A program made the translations under genes and the position numbers. Shown here piece by piece: positions 47,263 through 55,513 of a stretch of 64,000 nucleotides of DNA (position 1 is its first letter; each line of letters begins with the position of its first letter). Origin of the DNA: Polaribacter pectinis (GTDB lineage Bacteria > Bacteroidota > Bacteroidia > Flavobacteriales > Flavobacteriaceae); NCBI RefSeq assembly GCF_014352875.1, contig NZ_CP060695.1:589501-653500 (forward strand), read 5' to 3'. Below the pieces are notes generated by a model, which saw nothing but the letters and a program-made list of their open reading frames with translations, had not been told where the DNA came from and searched no databases.

Positions 47263-47286
47263 ATTAACAACAAGTATTTTAAAAAT

Positions 47287-47312
47287 TATAAGCCTCACGT
47301 AAATGAGGCTTA
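47287..47312. repeat. Hairpin between convergent DinB and guanine deaminase genes
   Basis: ATAAGCCTCA (47287-47296) pairs with TGAGGCTTAT (47303-47312) around CGTAAA. There is no T-run on either side, so it is a weak terminator or an RNA-stabilising stem. Confidence 0.6.
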
Positions 47313-47321
47313 TGAAATAGT

Positions 47322-47795
47322 TTAATATTCTGTTTTATCTTCTTTTTCAGACCATTTTTGGAAAGGTTCTAAAGCAATTTCTCGACCAATTTGTTCAAAA
47401 GGAATGCTTCTTTTTTCATACGGAAGGGGAATTTCTTTGTAGATAAATTCGTCATCAAAACCAATATTAGCTGCGTCTTGTTGATTACTTCCATAATATA
47501 CTTTATCAGGTCTTGCCCAGTAAATTGCACCTAAACACATTGGACAAGGTTCGCAAGAAGTATATACGATACAACCATCTAATTGAAAAGATTCTAAATT
47601 TTTACAAGCATCTCTAATTGCAGTTACTTCTGCATGTGCTGTTGGGTCGTTTGTAGAAGTTACTTTATTATTTCCACGACCTACAATTTCTCCATTTTTC
47701 ACAACAATACAACCAAAAGGTCCACCTTCATTATTACTCATTCCTGTTAAAGCAGCTTTTACTGCTTCACTCATAAATTCTTCGTGATTTGTCAT
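47322..47795 (-). CDS. guaD: Guanine deaminase, cytidine deaminase-fold
   Basis: Zinc enzyme converting guanine to xanthine in purine salvage. The zinc site is HAE (His54, Glu56) and PCPMC (Cys84, Cys87). GPFGCIVVKNGEIVGRGNNKVTSTNDPTAHAE is close to Bacillus GuaD, and the C-terminal part (DDEFIYKEIPLPYEKRSIPF) matches its swapped tail, which TadA lacks. Length (157) fits GuaD. An alternative is a related nucleoside deaminase. It lies 68 bp downstream of fumC, behind a terminator. Confidence 0.85.
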   Translation of the reverse strand: MTNHEEFMSEAVKAALTGMSNNEGGPFGCIVVKNGEIVGRGNNKVTSTNDPTAHAEVTAIRDACKNLESFQLDGCIVYTSCEPCPMCLGAIYWARPDKVYYGSNQQDAANIGFDDEFIYKEIPLPYEKRSIPFEQIGREIALEPFQKWSEKEDKTEY

Positions 47796-47812
47796 TTCTA
47801 TATTCTAGATAA

Positions 47813-47842
47813 AAAAAGCTGTAAAATTAATTACAGCTTTTT
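47813..47842 (-). terminator. Terminator after fumC
   Basis: AAAAAGCTGTAA (47813-47824) pairs with TTACAGCTTTTT (47831-47842); the minus strand continues with T. It separates fumC from guaD. Confidence 0.75.
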
Positions 47843-47863
47843 AAATTATTAACTTAATTCTGT

Positions 47864-49258
47864 TTATTTTAATCCTCCTGTCATTTCTTCTGGTTTTACC
47901 CAAGCATCATATTCTTCTGGAGTTACGTAGCCTAAACGTACAGCTTCATGTTTTAAAGTGGTTCCGTTTTCGTGTGCAGTGTTTGCAATTTCTGCAGCTT
48001 TGTAATAACCAATTTTAGTATTTAAGGCAGTTACCAACATTAGAGAATTACTTACCAATTCTGCAATTCTTGAATGATTTGGTTCAATTCCTGCAGCACA
48101 ATTTTCTTCGAAAGAATTACAAGCATCTCCAATTAATTGAGCAGATTGTAAAACGTTTGCAGCCATCATTGGTTTAAAAACGTTTAATTCGTAATGACCT
48201 TGCGTTCCTCCAACTGTAACAGCAACATCATTCCCCATAACTTGTGCACATACCATTGTAATTGCTTCTGCTTGGGTAGGATTTACTTTCCCTGGCATAA
48301 TTGAAGAACCTGGCTCATTTGCAGGGATAATGATTTCTCCAATTCCAGATCTTGGTCCTGAAGCCATCATTCTAATATCGTTTGCAATTTTATTTAAAGA
48401 AACTGCCACTTGTTTTAAAGCACCATGTGTTTCTACTAAAGCATCGTGTGCCGCTAAAGCTTCAAATTTATTTTCTGCAGTTATAAAAGGCAATTCTGTA
48501 AATTCTGCAATGTATTTTGCTACTAAAACATCATATCCTTTAGGTGTATTTAAACCTGTACCCACTGCAGTTCCTCCTAAAGCTAACTGACTTAAATGTG
48601 CCAATGTGTTTTCTAAAGCTTTTAAACCGAAATCTAATTGTGCTACATAACCAGAAAATTCTTGACCTAATGTAAGTGGAGTAGCATCCATTAAATGCGT
48701 TCTACCAATTTTTACAACATCTTTAAAAGCAACAGCTTTGTCGTGTAAAGTGTTTCTTAATTTAATGATTCCTGGCATTGTTGTTTCTACAATTTTCTTG
48801 TAGATGGCAATATGCATTCCTGTAGGAAATGTATCATTAGAAGATTGAGATTTGTTTACATCGTCATTTGGTTGAATGGTTTTTTCGCCTTCGCCAATAA
48901 CTTTTCCTGCAATTTCGTGAGCTCTGTTTGCAATAACTTCGTTCACGTTCATGTTAGATTGTGTACCAGAACCTGTTTGCCAAATTACTAAAGGAAACTG
49001 ATTGTCATGCTTTCCTTCTAAAATTTCATCACAAACTTTAGCAATTAAATCTCTTTTTTCTTCTGCTAAAACTCCTAATTCTGTATTTGTGTATGCAGCA
49101 GCTTTTTTAAGATATGCAAAGCCATAAACGATTTCTAGAGGCATTGAAGCTGGTGCGCCTATTTTAAAATTGTTACGAGAACGTTCTGTTTGTGCTCCCC
49201 AATATTTATCTGCAGGAACATTTACTTGCCCCATTGTGTCTTTTTCTATTCTATACAT
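47864..49258 (-). CDS. fumC: Class II fumarate hydratase
   Basis: Iron-free fumarase of the TCA cycle, interconverting fumarate and malate. The signature [15 protein letters not shown] is present, together with [22 protein letters not shown] and [17 protein letters not shown]. Length (464) is usual. I start at the ATG at 49258 ([15 protein letters not shown]); an ATG two codons earlier (49264) is equally possible. A -7 box lies upstream at 49286. Confidence 0.96.
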   Translation of the reverse strand: MYRIEKDTMGQVNVPADKYWGAQTERSRNNFKIGAPASMPLEIVYGFAYLKKAAAYTNTELGVLAEEKRDLIAKVCDEILEGKHDNQFPLVIWQTGSGTQSNMNVNEVIANRAHEIAGKVIGEGEKTIQPNDDVNKSQSSNDTFPTGMHIAIYKKIVETTMPGIIKLRNTLHDKAVAFKDVVKIGRTHLMDATPLTLGQEFSGYVAQLDFGLKALENTLAHLSQLALGGTAVGTGLNTPKGYDVLVAKYIAEFTELPFITAENKFEALAAHDALVETHGALKQVAVSLNKIANDIRMMASGPRSGIGEIIIPANEPGSSIMPGKVNPTQAEAITMVCAQVMGNDVAVTVGGTQGHYELNVFKPMMAANVLQSAQLIGDACNSFEENCAAGIEPNHSRIAELVSNSLMLVTALNTKIGYYKAAEIANTAHENGTTLKHEAVRLGYVTPEEYDAWVKPEEMTGGLK

Positions 49259-49285
49259 TGTCATGTTTATTGAATTTTAGGAATA

Positions 49286-49293
49286 CAAATTTA
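49286..49293 (-). promoter_or_regulatory. -7 box of fumC
   Basis: On the minus strand this reads TAAATTTG, a match to TAnnTTTG, about 22-28 nt before the start codon. A TTTTG on the same strand is only 12 bp away, too close for the usual spacer. Confidence 0.45.
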
Positions 49294-49381
49294 CGAAAAG
49301 TAGCGCAAAAGCCTCTAAACATTTTGGTTAAAAACTCTTGAAAATTTTTGAATTTAAGTAGTAGAATCTAAAAATATATAT

Positions 49382-49389
49382 TATTTTTG
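49382..49389 (+). promoter_or_regulatory. -7 box of the 57-residue membrane protein gene
   Basis: TATTTTTG matches TAnnTTTG and lies 28 bp before the ATG at 49418. The nearest upstream TTG is too far (31 bp). Confidence 0.45.
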
Positions 49390-49417
49390 TAGTATAAATT
49401 TTTTCAAATAATTATAA

Positions 49418-49591
49418 ATGTTAGATTTTTCAGAATTTTCAGGTTTGGTTTTATTCATGTTTATTTTTACAGCTGGTTTCTGGTTGTTAATTTTCTTATT
49501 AACATTTGTAGTGCCTTATTGGATTGGTGGAACTATTTGGGAAAATATGAAATTAAAGAAGGAAGCAAGAAAAGCTGCTGAAGGTAAGTAG
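49418..49591 (+). CDS. 57-residue single-pass membrane protein
   Basis: I do not recognise the family. The product is MLDFSEFSGL..., with one long hydrophobic segment (about 9-37, rich in Phe, Leu, Val and Trp), then a basic, helical tail (WENMKLKKEARKAAEGK). The layout suggests an inner-membrane protein with a cytoplasmic tail. Support for it being real is the upstream -7 box, the good start, and the strong terminator 24 bp after the stop. It stands alone between fumC and a TonB-type receptor. Confidence 0.7.
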   Translation: MLDFSEFSGLVLFMFIFTAGFWLLIFLLTFVVPYWIGGTIWENMKLKKEARKAAEGK

Positions 49592-49614
49592 TTTTAAAAA
49601 AAATATATTTTAAT

Positions 49615-49650
49615 AAAAAACTCGTTCAATTTAATTGAACGAGTTTTTTT
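49615..49650 (+). terminator. Intrinsic terminator after the 57-residue ORF
   Basis: AAAAAACTCGTTCAA (49615-49629) pairs perfectly with TTGAACGAGTTTTTT (from 49635), with more T to 49650. Repeat copy D begins 17 bp later. Confidence 0.85.
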
Positions 49651-49666
49651 GTGGGTTTGAGTGAGT

Positions 49667-49752
49667 GCGTTAGGGATTGAAGCATTTGTTTGAGCTCTTT
49701 TTTATTTTTCTTAAAAAAAGCGAGTGCTGAAAGCCCGTTAAAACGCCCAAAT
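49667..49752 (+). repeat. Dispersed intergenic repeat, copy D
   Basis: Begins GCGTTAGGGATTGAAGC and ends CGTTAAAACGCCCAAAT. The core has TGAGCTC, as does copy A (GGAGCTCC), then an AT-rich arm. Its last base touches the stop codon of the TonB-type receptor gene, as copy B lies 7 bp from the stop of the M14 gene. Confidence 0.85.
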
Positions 49753-52220
49753 TAAAAATCTTCTCCACCACCATCATCATCACCATTTCTGCCAGATCTT
49801 CTGTCTTTTTGGTTTTTATTTTGATTGAATCTGTAAGTAAATGTTAATGATACTTGACGAATTCTCCATTGAAATGATTGGTTGGTAATATTTGTAGGGT
49901 TTTCTCTACTTGGAGCAAAACTATTTATTTCATATTTTCTTGAGTTAAAAAGGTCACTTACATTTAAAACCAAGGTTCCTTTGTCTTTTAAAATGTCTTT
50001 ACTGAATGCTAAATTTGTTGAAAGAATACCTTTGGTAAAACTTTGTGCATCGTTTCTCGGGCCTATGTAAAACAATCTTGTTTGTGATTGAATGTCCCAA
50101 GGAAGCGTAATTTTTGCATCGAAACGTGTAAACCAAGATGTGTTTTCGGTGTCGAAGTTTTGGGTAATTGTAGATACTGCATTTGTTGTAGGATCAGTAA
50201 CATCATAAGAGTATTCTCCTTTTGTTTCGAATTGAAAAAAGTTAAAACTACCAGAAAAACGAACTTTTTTACTTGCATTATAATTAGCTGTAAACTCGAA
50301 ACCTGCTCTGTCTTCTGACGCTAAATTAATTGGTTGTCTTACTAAAACATTAGTTTCTTTACCATTAATAATTCTAACTTCTTGGCTGTTAACTCTTGTA
50401 ATATTGTTTGTTGAATGTTGATAATAGATAGAAGAATTAAGGGTTAATTTACCCCATCTATTTAAGTATCCTAAATCGAAAGAGTTTGTGTATGTTGGAT
50501 CTAAATCTACATTTCCTTTAGAAATTATAGTCTCACTTGCTCTGTTTTCAAACGGATTTAAATACCTAGAACGTGGTCTTCTTAACCTTTTACTATACCC
50601 TAAAGTAAAACTTTGTTTGTCTGATAATTCATAACCAAAGTTTACAGTTGGAAAAAAATCTGTGTACTTTTTGGTGAAGCTTTCAGCAGTATTTAGCAAT
50701 TTAATATCTAAATCTGTAATTTCTGCTCGTAAACCAAAAAGATAAGAGAACTTGTCAATTTTACTTCCGAATTGTGTGTAGAATGCGTTTACATTTTGTG
50801 TGAATTCTAAATTATTAGAAGGATTGTTACTTGGATCTAAATTAGGTGCAATTACTAAATAATCTGATGTTAAATCTTGAAAACTCCCACGATAACCAGC
50901 TTCGAATTGAGATTCTTTTCCTATTGGCAACACATAATCTGCTTGAATTAAATTATCTATAGAAAGTTCGTTTGTAGTGTTTGTTTCTGGGTTAATATCT
51001 GTAATAATAGCTTCTTCATCTTCTTTACTTGCACTATGCTGAAAATCTAATGTTAATTTCTGACCTTTGTCGTCAATATTATTAACGTAATTTAAAGAAA
51101 ATTGCAATGTTTGATCTACTTCGCTTTCATCTTGAATACGAGTAGAATTATATAAGTTATTACCTGAAGGATCAAAAGAACTAATGTTGTTTACTGAAGT
51201 ATCTAAACCGTCTGAATCTCTCACAAAAATAGTACCTGTAATAGAACTTTTTTTATTTAAAAAATACTCCAAACCAATGTTTGCGTTAAAACCTTTTCTG
51301 TTTCTATTATTATCTCTGTTTTCAATTCTTGTGCTGTCTATTATACCGCCAGTTAAGTAAGTAATATCAGAATTATATGTTCCTGGACCACCTCTGTCAC
51401 TATAACCAAAATTAGAAAAAAGGTTTATTTTTTCTGAACGTAAATTTAAATTTACAGCTCCTTGATAATTTTTAGGATCACCAACTGTTACGTTTACAGA
51501 ACCGTTAAAACCTGTTGCTTTTCCTTTTCTTAAAATGATATTTAAAATTCCTGCAGTTCCTTCTGCGTCATATCTTGCAGATGGAGAAGTAATAACCTCT
51601 ATTCTTTCGATTGCGTCTGAGGGTAATTGTCTTAAAGCATCTGTACCACTTAAACCTACTAAAGCAGATGGTTTACCATCAATTAAAATACGTACATTTT
51701 CACTTCCTCTTAAACTTACAGTTCCTTCTGCATCTACATCTACAGATGGTACGTTGTCTAAAACATCTGATGCAGTACCACCTTTTACAGTCATATCTTT
51801 ACCAACATTATAGATTTTTTTATCCAAACGAATATCAACTGTAGATTTTTCTGCGATAACCACAATTTCATCTAAATTATTTGTGTCTTCAGATAACTTT
51901 ATAACTCCAAAATTTTTATTTGCTGTAATTTCTTCAACAGGAAATTTTTTAGTTTTAAAAGAGATAAACTCAACACTTATTTCATAAGTTCCTTTTGGAG
52001 TTTGAATGTTGAAGTTTCCTTTTTCATCAGTAATTCCTCCAGATATTTTAGCTGTTTTTGTGTTTTTTAAAACAACAGTTGCGTATTCTAAAGGCTGATT
52101 TGTTTTTGCATCAACAATTTTTCCAGTAATAGAAATGTTAGCTGCGTTTGATGGTCTTTGTGCAAATAAAAATGTTGCCGAAAATAGGCAACAAATTAAA
52201 ATAGTAATTTTTTTTATCAA
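49752..52220 (-). CDS. TonB-dependent-receptor-like outer-membrane protein
   Basis: An 822-residue outer-membrane protein. Signal peptide 1-21 (ending LFAQ), a carboxypeptidase-D-like regulatory domain (about 30-112, ISITGKIVDAKTNQPLEYATVVLK), a plug domain (about 120-235, GTASDVLDNVPSVDVDAEGTVS...IDGKPSALVGL) and a C-terminal barrel of the OMP_b-brl_3 type. No SusD partner is adjacent. The start is TTG (52220), since the signal peptide begins exactly there and no ATG lies close. The acidic tail DDDGGGEDF after the last strand is unusual for a barrel, which normally ends in an aromatic residue. Substrate unknown. Confidence 0.88.
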   Translation of the reverse strand: MIKKITILICCLFSATFLFAQRPSNAANISITGKIVDAKTNQPLEYATVVLKNTKTAKISGGITDEKGNFNIQTPKGTYEISVEFISFKTKKFPVEEITANKNFGVIKLSEDTNNLDEIVVIAEKSTVDIRLDKKIYNVGKDMTVKGGTASDVLDNVPSVDVDAEGTVSLRGSENVRILIDGKPSALVGLSGTDALRQLPSDAIERIEVITSPSARYDAEGTAGILNIILRKGKATGFNGSVNVTVGDPKNYQGAVNLNLRSEKINLFSNFGYSDRGGPGTYNSDITYLTGGIIDSTRIENRDNNRNRKGFNANIGLEYFLNKKSSITGTIFVRDSDGLDTSVNNISSFDPSGNNLYNSTRIQDESEVDQTLQFSLNYVNNIDDKGQKLTLDFQHSASKEDEEAIITDINPETNTTNELSIDNLIQADYVLPIGKESQFEAGYRGSFQDLTSDYLVIAPNLDPSNNPSNNLEFTQNVNAFYTQFGSKIDKFSYLFGLRAEITDLDIKLLNTAESFTKKYTDFFPTVNFGYELSDKQSFTLGYSKRLRRPRSRYLNPFENRASETIISKGNVDLDPTYTNSFDLGYLNRWGKLTLNSSIYYQHSTNNITRVNSQEVRIINGKETNVLVRQPINLASEDRAGFEFTANYNASKKVRFSGSFNFFQFETKGEYSYDVTDPTTNAVSTITQNFDTENTSWFTRFDAKITLPWDIQSQTRLFYIGPRNDAQSFTKGILSTNLAFSKDILKDKGTLVLNVSDLFNSRKYEINSFAPSRENPTNITNQSFQWRIRQVSLTFTYRFNQNKNQKDRRSGRNGDDDGGGEDF

Positions 52221-52318
52221 AACTAGTTGGTTTTTTAGTTTAAGACAGCAAAGTTTACTTTTAGTTTAAATAGATTTAGTTAAATAAAAGTTAAAGAAAA
52301 AAATCTAAATGTTAAACA

Positions 52319-52660
52319 TTAAATGATGGTAGAAATGTTTTCAGTTGGTCTACCTATAACTGCTTTGTTTTTATTAATGATAATAGGTCTTTCAATCAGC
52401 TTTGGGTTTTGTATCATTGCTTTTATAATTTCAGAATCAGACAATTCTTTTCCTTTGTAATTTTCTTTCCAAATTTTTTCTGATTTACGAACCAGCTCAA
52501 TAGGAGAAATATTTAATAATTTAATAATTTCTGTTAGTTCTTTTTCTGAAGGAACTGCATCTAAATATTTTACAATTTTGAATTCTTTACCAGAATTTTC
52601 TAATAGTGCAACTCCTTGTCTCGATTTAGAACAACGTGGATTGTGGTATATTTTTATCAT
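52319..52660 (-). CDS. arsC: Glutaredoxin-type arsenate reductase family protein
   Basis: A 113-residue ArsC/Spx-fold protein. The catalytic Cys10 lies in YHNPRCSKSRQ, and the conserved Arg segment RPIIINKNKAVIGRP is present, matching ArsC more than Spx (which has CxxC). No arsB or arsR is adjacent, so an arsenic role is not supported by context; many orphan members have other redox functions. It starts 2 bp after the phosphoethanolamine transferase stop, in one unit with it and prfB. Confidence 0.85.
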   Translation of the reverse strand: MIKIYHNPRCSKSRQGVALLENSGKEFKIVKYLDAVPSEKELTEIIKLLNISPIELVRKSEKIWKENYKGKELSDSEIIKAMIQNPKLIERPIIINKNKAVIGRPTENISTII

Positions 52661-52662
52661 TT

Positions 52663-54351
52663 TTAATCTATTTTTATGATTGATTTATTAACGGAATAAA
52701 ACGTCCTTTTTTGAAGTGAGTCGAACTTTTTATTAGCAAAACTTTTTTGCTTTTCAAAATTAGGATATGTAATGTTAGACATATTTAACAACGTAAAAAA
52801 AGTATTTGTAGTTGCTATTTTGTTAGTTGTATTCTTTTTTAAAAAGTTATATTTTTTAGTAAAATTCTTATTGTATTTATCTGATGTCCAAATTAATAAA
52901 GGTATTTCTGTTTCGTATTTAGATGGATTTTCGAAACCGTGTAATAGTTTTTTATCATCTGTGTCAAATAAATTTTCTCCATGATCAGAAATATAATACA
53001 TAAAAGAATTTGCTTTCTTATTTTTTATTTTCTGAATTATTTCTCCCAAAATAAAATCTGTATATAAAATAGAATTATCATAACTATTTATAGTTTTTAT
53101 ACGATTATTAAAATCACTTGTACTTTCAATAGACAACCCTTTTTCTAAAGTTGGAGAGAAAACTGTATATTTTTCTGGATATCTGTAATTATACCTAAAA
53201 TGGCTTCCAACAGTATGAATTATTATGAACTTCTTTTTGTTTTTATCCTTTAAAACATTATCTAAAACGGGTAAAATATTTTCGTCAAAACCTGCGGCAT
53301 CCAAAGGTTTAGAGGTATTAATATAAGTGTCAGTAATTTTAGAATATAAGCCAAAAATACTTCCAATTCCTATTTGCTGATTACTAATCCAATAGGTAGA
53401 AAACCCAGCTTCTTTGTATGCTTTTACAATATTTGGTTCGTTAAATTTAATTTCTGGATTTTCTGGTGTTGCACGCGTTAACATAAAAGGAATACTTAAA
53501 GAGGTAACATTCGCATTGCTTTTTACGTCTTTATATACCAACAGATTTTTGATTGTATCTAAATTAGGAGTTGTATTTTTTGGGTAGCCATATACATGAA
53601 AATTATGTTTTCTAGCCGTTTCTCCAATCACTAAAACATAAATTTCATCTTCAGTTAAAGAATCCATTTTTTTAGCATTAAAAGTAAAGTTTTTAGTGTT
53701 TTTAAAATATTTTTTTTTCTTTTGAAGTCCCTTATGAACCTCATAAGACTTTATAAAAAAACCAACAGGAAAATTTTTAGTCATTTGTACTTTAAAAGAA
53801 TAATTTACAGCTCTAATAATTTCAGAACTTTTATTATTAAAAGTAAAAGCAAGTTTAGTATTTCTAATTCCTAAAGCAATAAAAGTAAAAACAAAAACCA
53901 ATAAAATACTCTTTTTTGTTTTTTTACTTATTAAAAATGATGGCTTTATTTTTTTTGAAATGATTAATATTAAGGCAAAAATAGAAATTAGAGTTAGTAC
54001 AGATAAGAAGTTTAATAAAACTGTTTCTTTAACTTCATTATAGTTTGTTAGTAGTATTGATGCTACTAATTCTTGAGAAGAAGCTGTTTTAAATTGAAGA
54101 ATATGTGAAGCTTCAAAAATAACAACCGGAAAAAGTAAAATAGTTAAATAACTAAAATATTTTGGCTTTAAAAATGTTAATGGAATTGAAATAATTGATA
54201 ATGAAATTAAAAAGAAAACACCTTTTTTAAGTAAGCTTCCTACTGCTGAATCTTCACCAATTAGAATAAACAAAAGATTAGGAATCATTAAAAATAAAAT
54301 TAATGATGCAATATAAAAGTATTGGTTTTTTTTAAGATTCTTTTTGTCCAT
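52663..54351 (-). CDS. eptA: Phosphoethanolamine transferase, EptA-like
   Basis: Inner-membrane enzyme that moves phosphoethanolamine onto lipid A or a related glycan in the periplasm. Five hydrophobic helices (about 12-200) precede the sulfatase-fold domain, which has the nucleophile Thr in [25 protein letters not shown], and metal ligands in [15 protein letters not shown] and [11 protein letters not shown]. Length (562) is normal. It overlaps prfB by 20 bp and is followed by arsC. The exact acceptor is not known, so the symbol is by family. Confidence 0.87.
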   Translation of the reverse strand: MDKKNLKKNQYFYIASLILFLMIPNLLFILIGEDSAVGSLLKKGVFFLISLSIISIPLTFLKPKYFSYLTILLFPVVIFEASHILQFKTASSQELVASILLTNYNEVKETVLLNFLSVLTLISIFALILIISKKIKPSFLISKKTKKSILLVFVFTFIALGIRNTKLAFTFNNKSSEIIRAVNYSFKVQMTKNFPVGFFIKSYEVHKGLQKKKKYFKNTKNFTFNAKKMDSLTEDEIYVLVIGETARKHNFHVYGYPKNTTPNLDTIKNLLVYKDVKSNANVTSLSIPFMLTRATPENPEIKFNEPNIVKAYKEAGFSTYWISNQQIGIGSIFGLYSKITDTYINTSKPLDAAGFDENILPVLDNVLKDKNKKKFIIIHTVGSHFRYNYRYPEKYTVFSPTLEKGLSIESTSDFNNRIKTINSYDNSILYTDFILGEIIQKIKNKKANSFMYYISDHGENLFDTDDKKLLHGFENPSKYETEIPLLIWTSDKYNKNFTKKYNFLKKNTTNKIATTNTFFTLLNMSNITYPNFEKQKSFANKKFDSLQKRTFYSVNKSIIKID

Positions 54352-55426
54352 TCAACATTAAATAAGATTTTAAAAACGGATTGATATCTCCATTCATTAC
54401 ATTATCTACATTACCAGTTTCATGACCAGTTCTTACATCTTTCACCAATTTATAAGGATGCATTACATAATTTCGAATCTGGCTTCCCCATTCATTTTTT
54501 AATTTTCCAGATTCAATTTCATCTCTTGCTGCTTGTTGTTTTTGCAGTTCAATTTCATATAATTGAGATTTTAGCATTTTCATTGCTGTTGCTCTATTAT
54601 CATGTTGAGAACGCGAATTAGAACAAGAAATTTGAATTCCTGTTGGTTTATGAGTCAGCTGAACTTTCGTTTCTACTTTGTTTACATTTTGTCCTCCAGC
54701 ACCACTTGATCTTGCTGTAACAATTTCTATATCTGCAGGATTTATTTCAATTTCTATAGAATCATCAGCAACAGGAAAAACATAAACAGAACCAAAAGTA
54801 GTGTGTCTTTTTGCATTAGAATCGAAAGGCGAAATACGTACCAATCTATGCACGCCATTCTCACCTTTTAACCAACCAAAAGCATAATCGCCATCAATTT
54901 CAATAGTAATTGTTTTAATTCCTACAACATCTCCAGCTTGATAATTGAGTGTTTTTAGTTTAAAGCCTTGCTTTTCTGCCCACATTGTGTACATTCTTGA
55001 AAGCATTTCTACCCAATCGCAACTTTCTGTTCCTCCAGCACCAGCAGTAATTTGTATGGTTGCAGACAAAGAATCTCCTTCTTCCGAAAGCATGTTTTTA
55101 AACTCAATATCTTCTAAAAAAGTACTTACTTTTTCGAATTGTTCTTCGATTTCACTTTCTTCAACTTCACCTTCTTTGTAAAATTCATACAAAACAATAA
55201 TATCTTCATTTAAAGTTATTGCTTTTCTGTAATCTTCTACCCATTGTTTTTTAAAACGAAGTTCCTTCATAACAACTTCCGCAGCTTTTGGGTCGTTCCA
55301 AAAATCTGGGTTTGCTGTTTTTTCCTCTTCATTGGCAATTTCAATGAGTTTTTTATCAATCTCTAAATAAGATTTCAATTTCTCAATTCTTGTTGCAATA
55401 TCTTTAAGTTGGTCTTGTGTAATCAT
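54332..55426 (-). CDS. prfB: Peptide chain release factor 2
   Basis: Recognises UAA and UGA and releases the finished peptide. The SPF anticodon-like tripeptide ([13 protein letters not shown]) identifies RF2 and not RF1; the catalytic GGQ is in [11 protein letters not shown]. The reading frame is continuous through the place where many bacteria have a programmed +1 frameshift (around residue 25, [10 protein letters not shown]), so no in-frame UGA or shift site exists. Length (364) is normal. It leads a unit with eptA and arsC; a -7 box is at 55435. Confidence 0.96.
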   Translation of the reverse strand: MITQDQLKDIATRIEKLKSYLEIDKKLIEIANEEEKTANPDFWNDPKAAEVVMKELRFKKQWVEDYRKAITLNEDIIVLYEFYKEGEVEESEIEEQFEKVSTFLEDIEFKNMLSEEGDSLSATIQITAGAGGTESCDWVEMLSRMYTMWAEKQGFKLKTLNYQAGDVVGIKTITIEIDGDYAFGWLKGENGVHRLVRISPFDSNAKRHTTFGSVYVFPVADDSIEIEINPADIEIVTARSSGAGGQNVNKVETKVQLTHKPTGIQISCSNSRSQHDNRATAMKMLKSQLYEIELQKQQAARDEIESGKLKNEWGSQIRNYVMHPYKLVKDVRTGHETGNVDNVMNGDINPFLKSYLMLNGQKES

Positions 55427-55434
55427 AAGTCGAA

Positions 55435-55442
55435 CAAAAATA
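55435..55442 (-). promoter_or_regulatory. -7 box of prfB
   Basis: On the minus strand this reads TATTTTTG, a match to TAnnTTTG, 8 bp before the ATG, so the leader would be very short or the transcript almost leaderless. No good -33 was seen. Confidence 0.45.
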
Positions 55443-55513
55443 AATGAAATTTTAAGAACTCTTCTTTTAAAAGCTGATTCTTATTTTATAGATTTATAGA
55501 AAATATACCAACC

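Noticed and set aside
47322..47795. tRNA adenosine deaminase TadA
   Set aside because: The C-terminal tail and the GGPFGCIVVKNGEIV region fit GuaD better than TadA.
54332..55426. Programmed frameshift in prfB
   Set aside because: The frame is open from the ATG through the usual site, with no TGA and no shift-promoting sequence.
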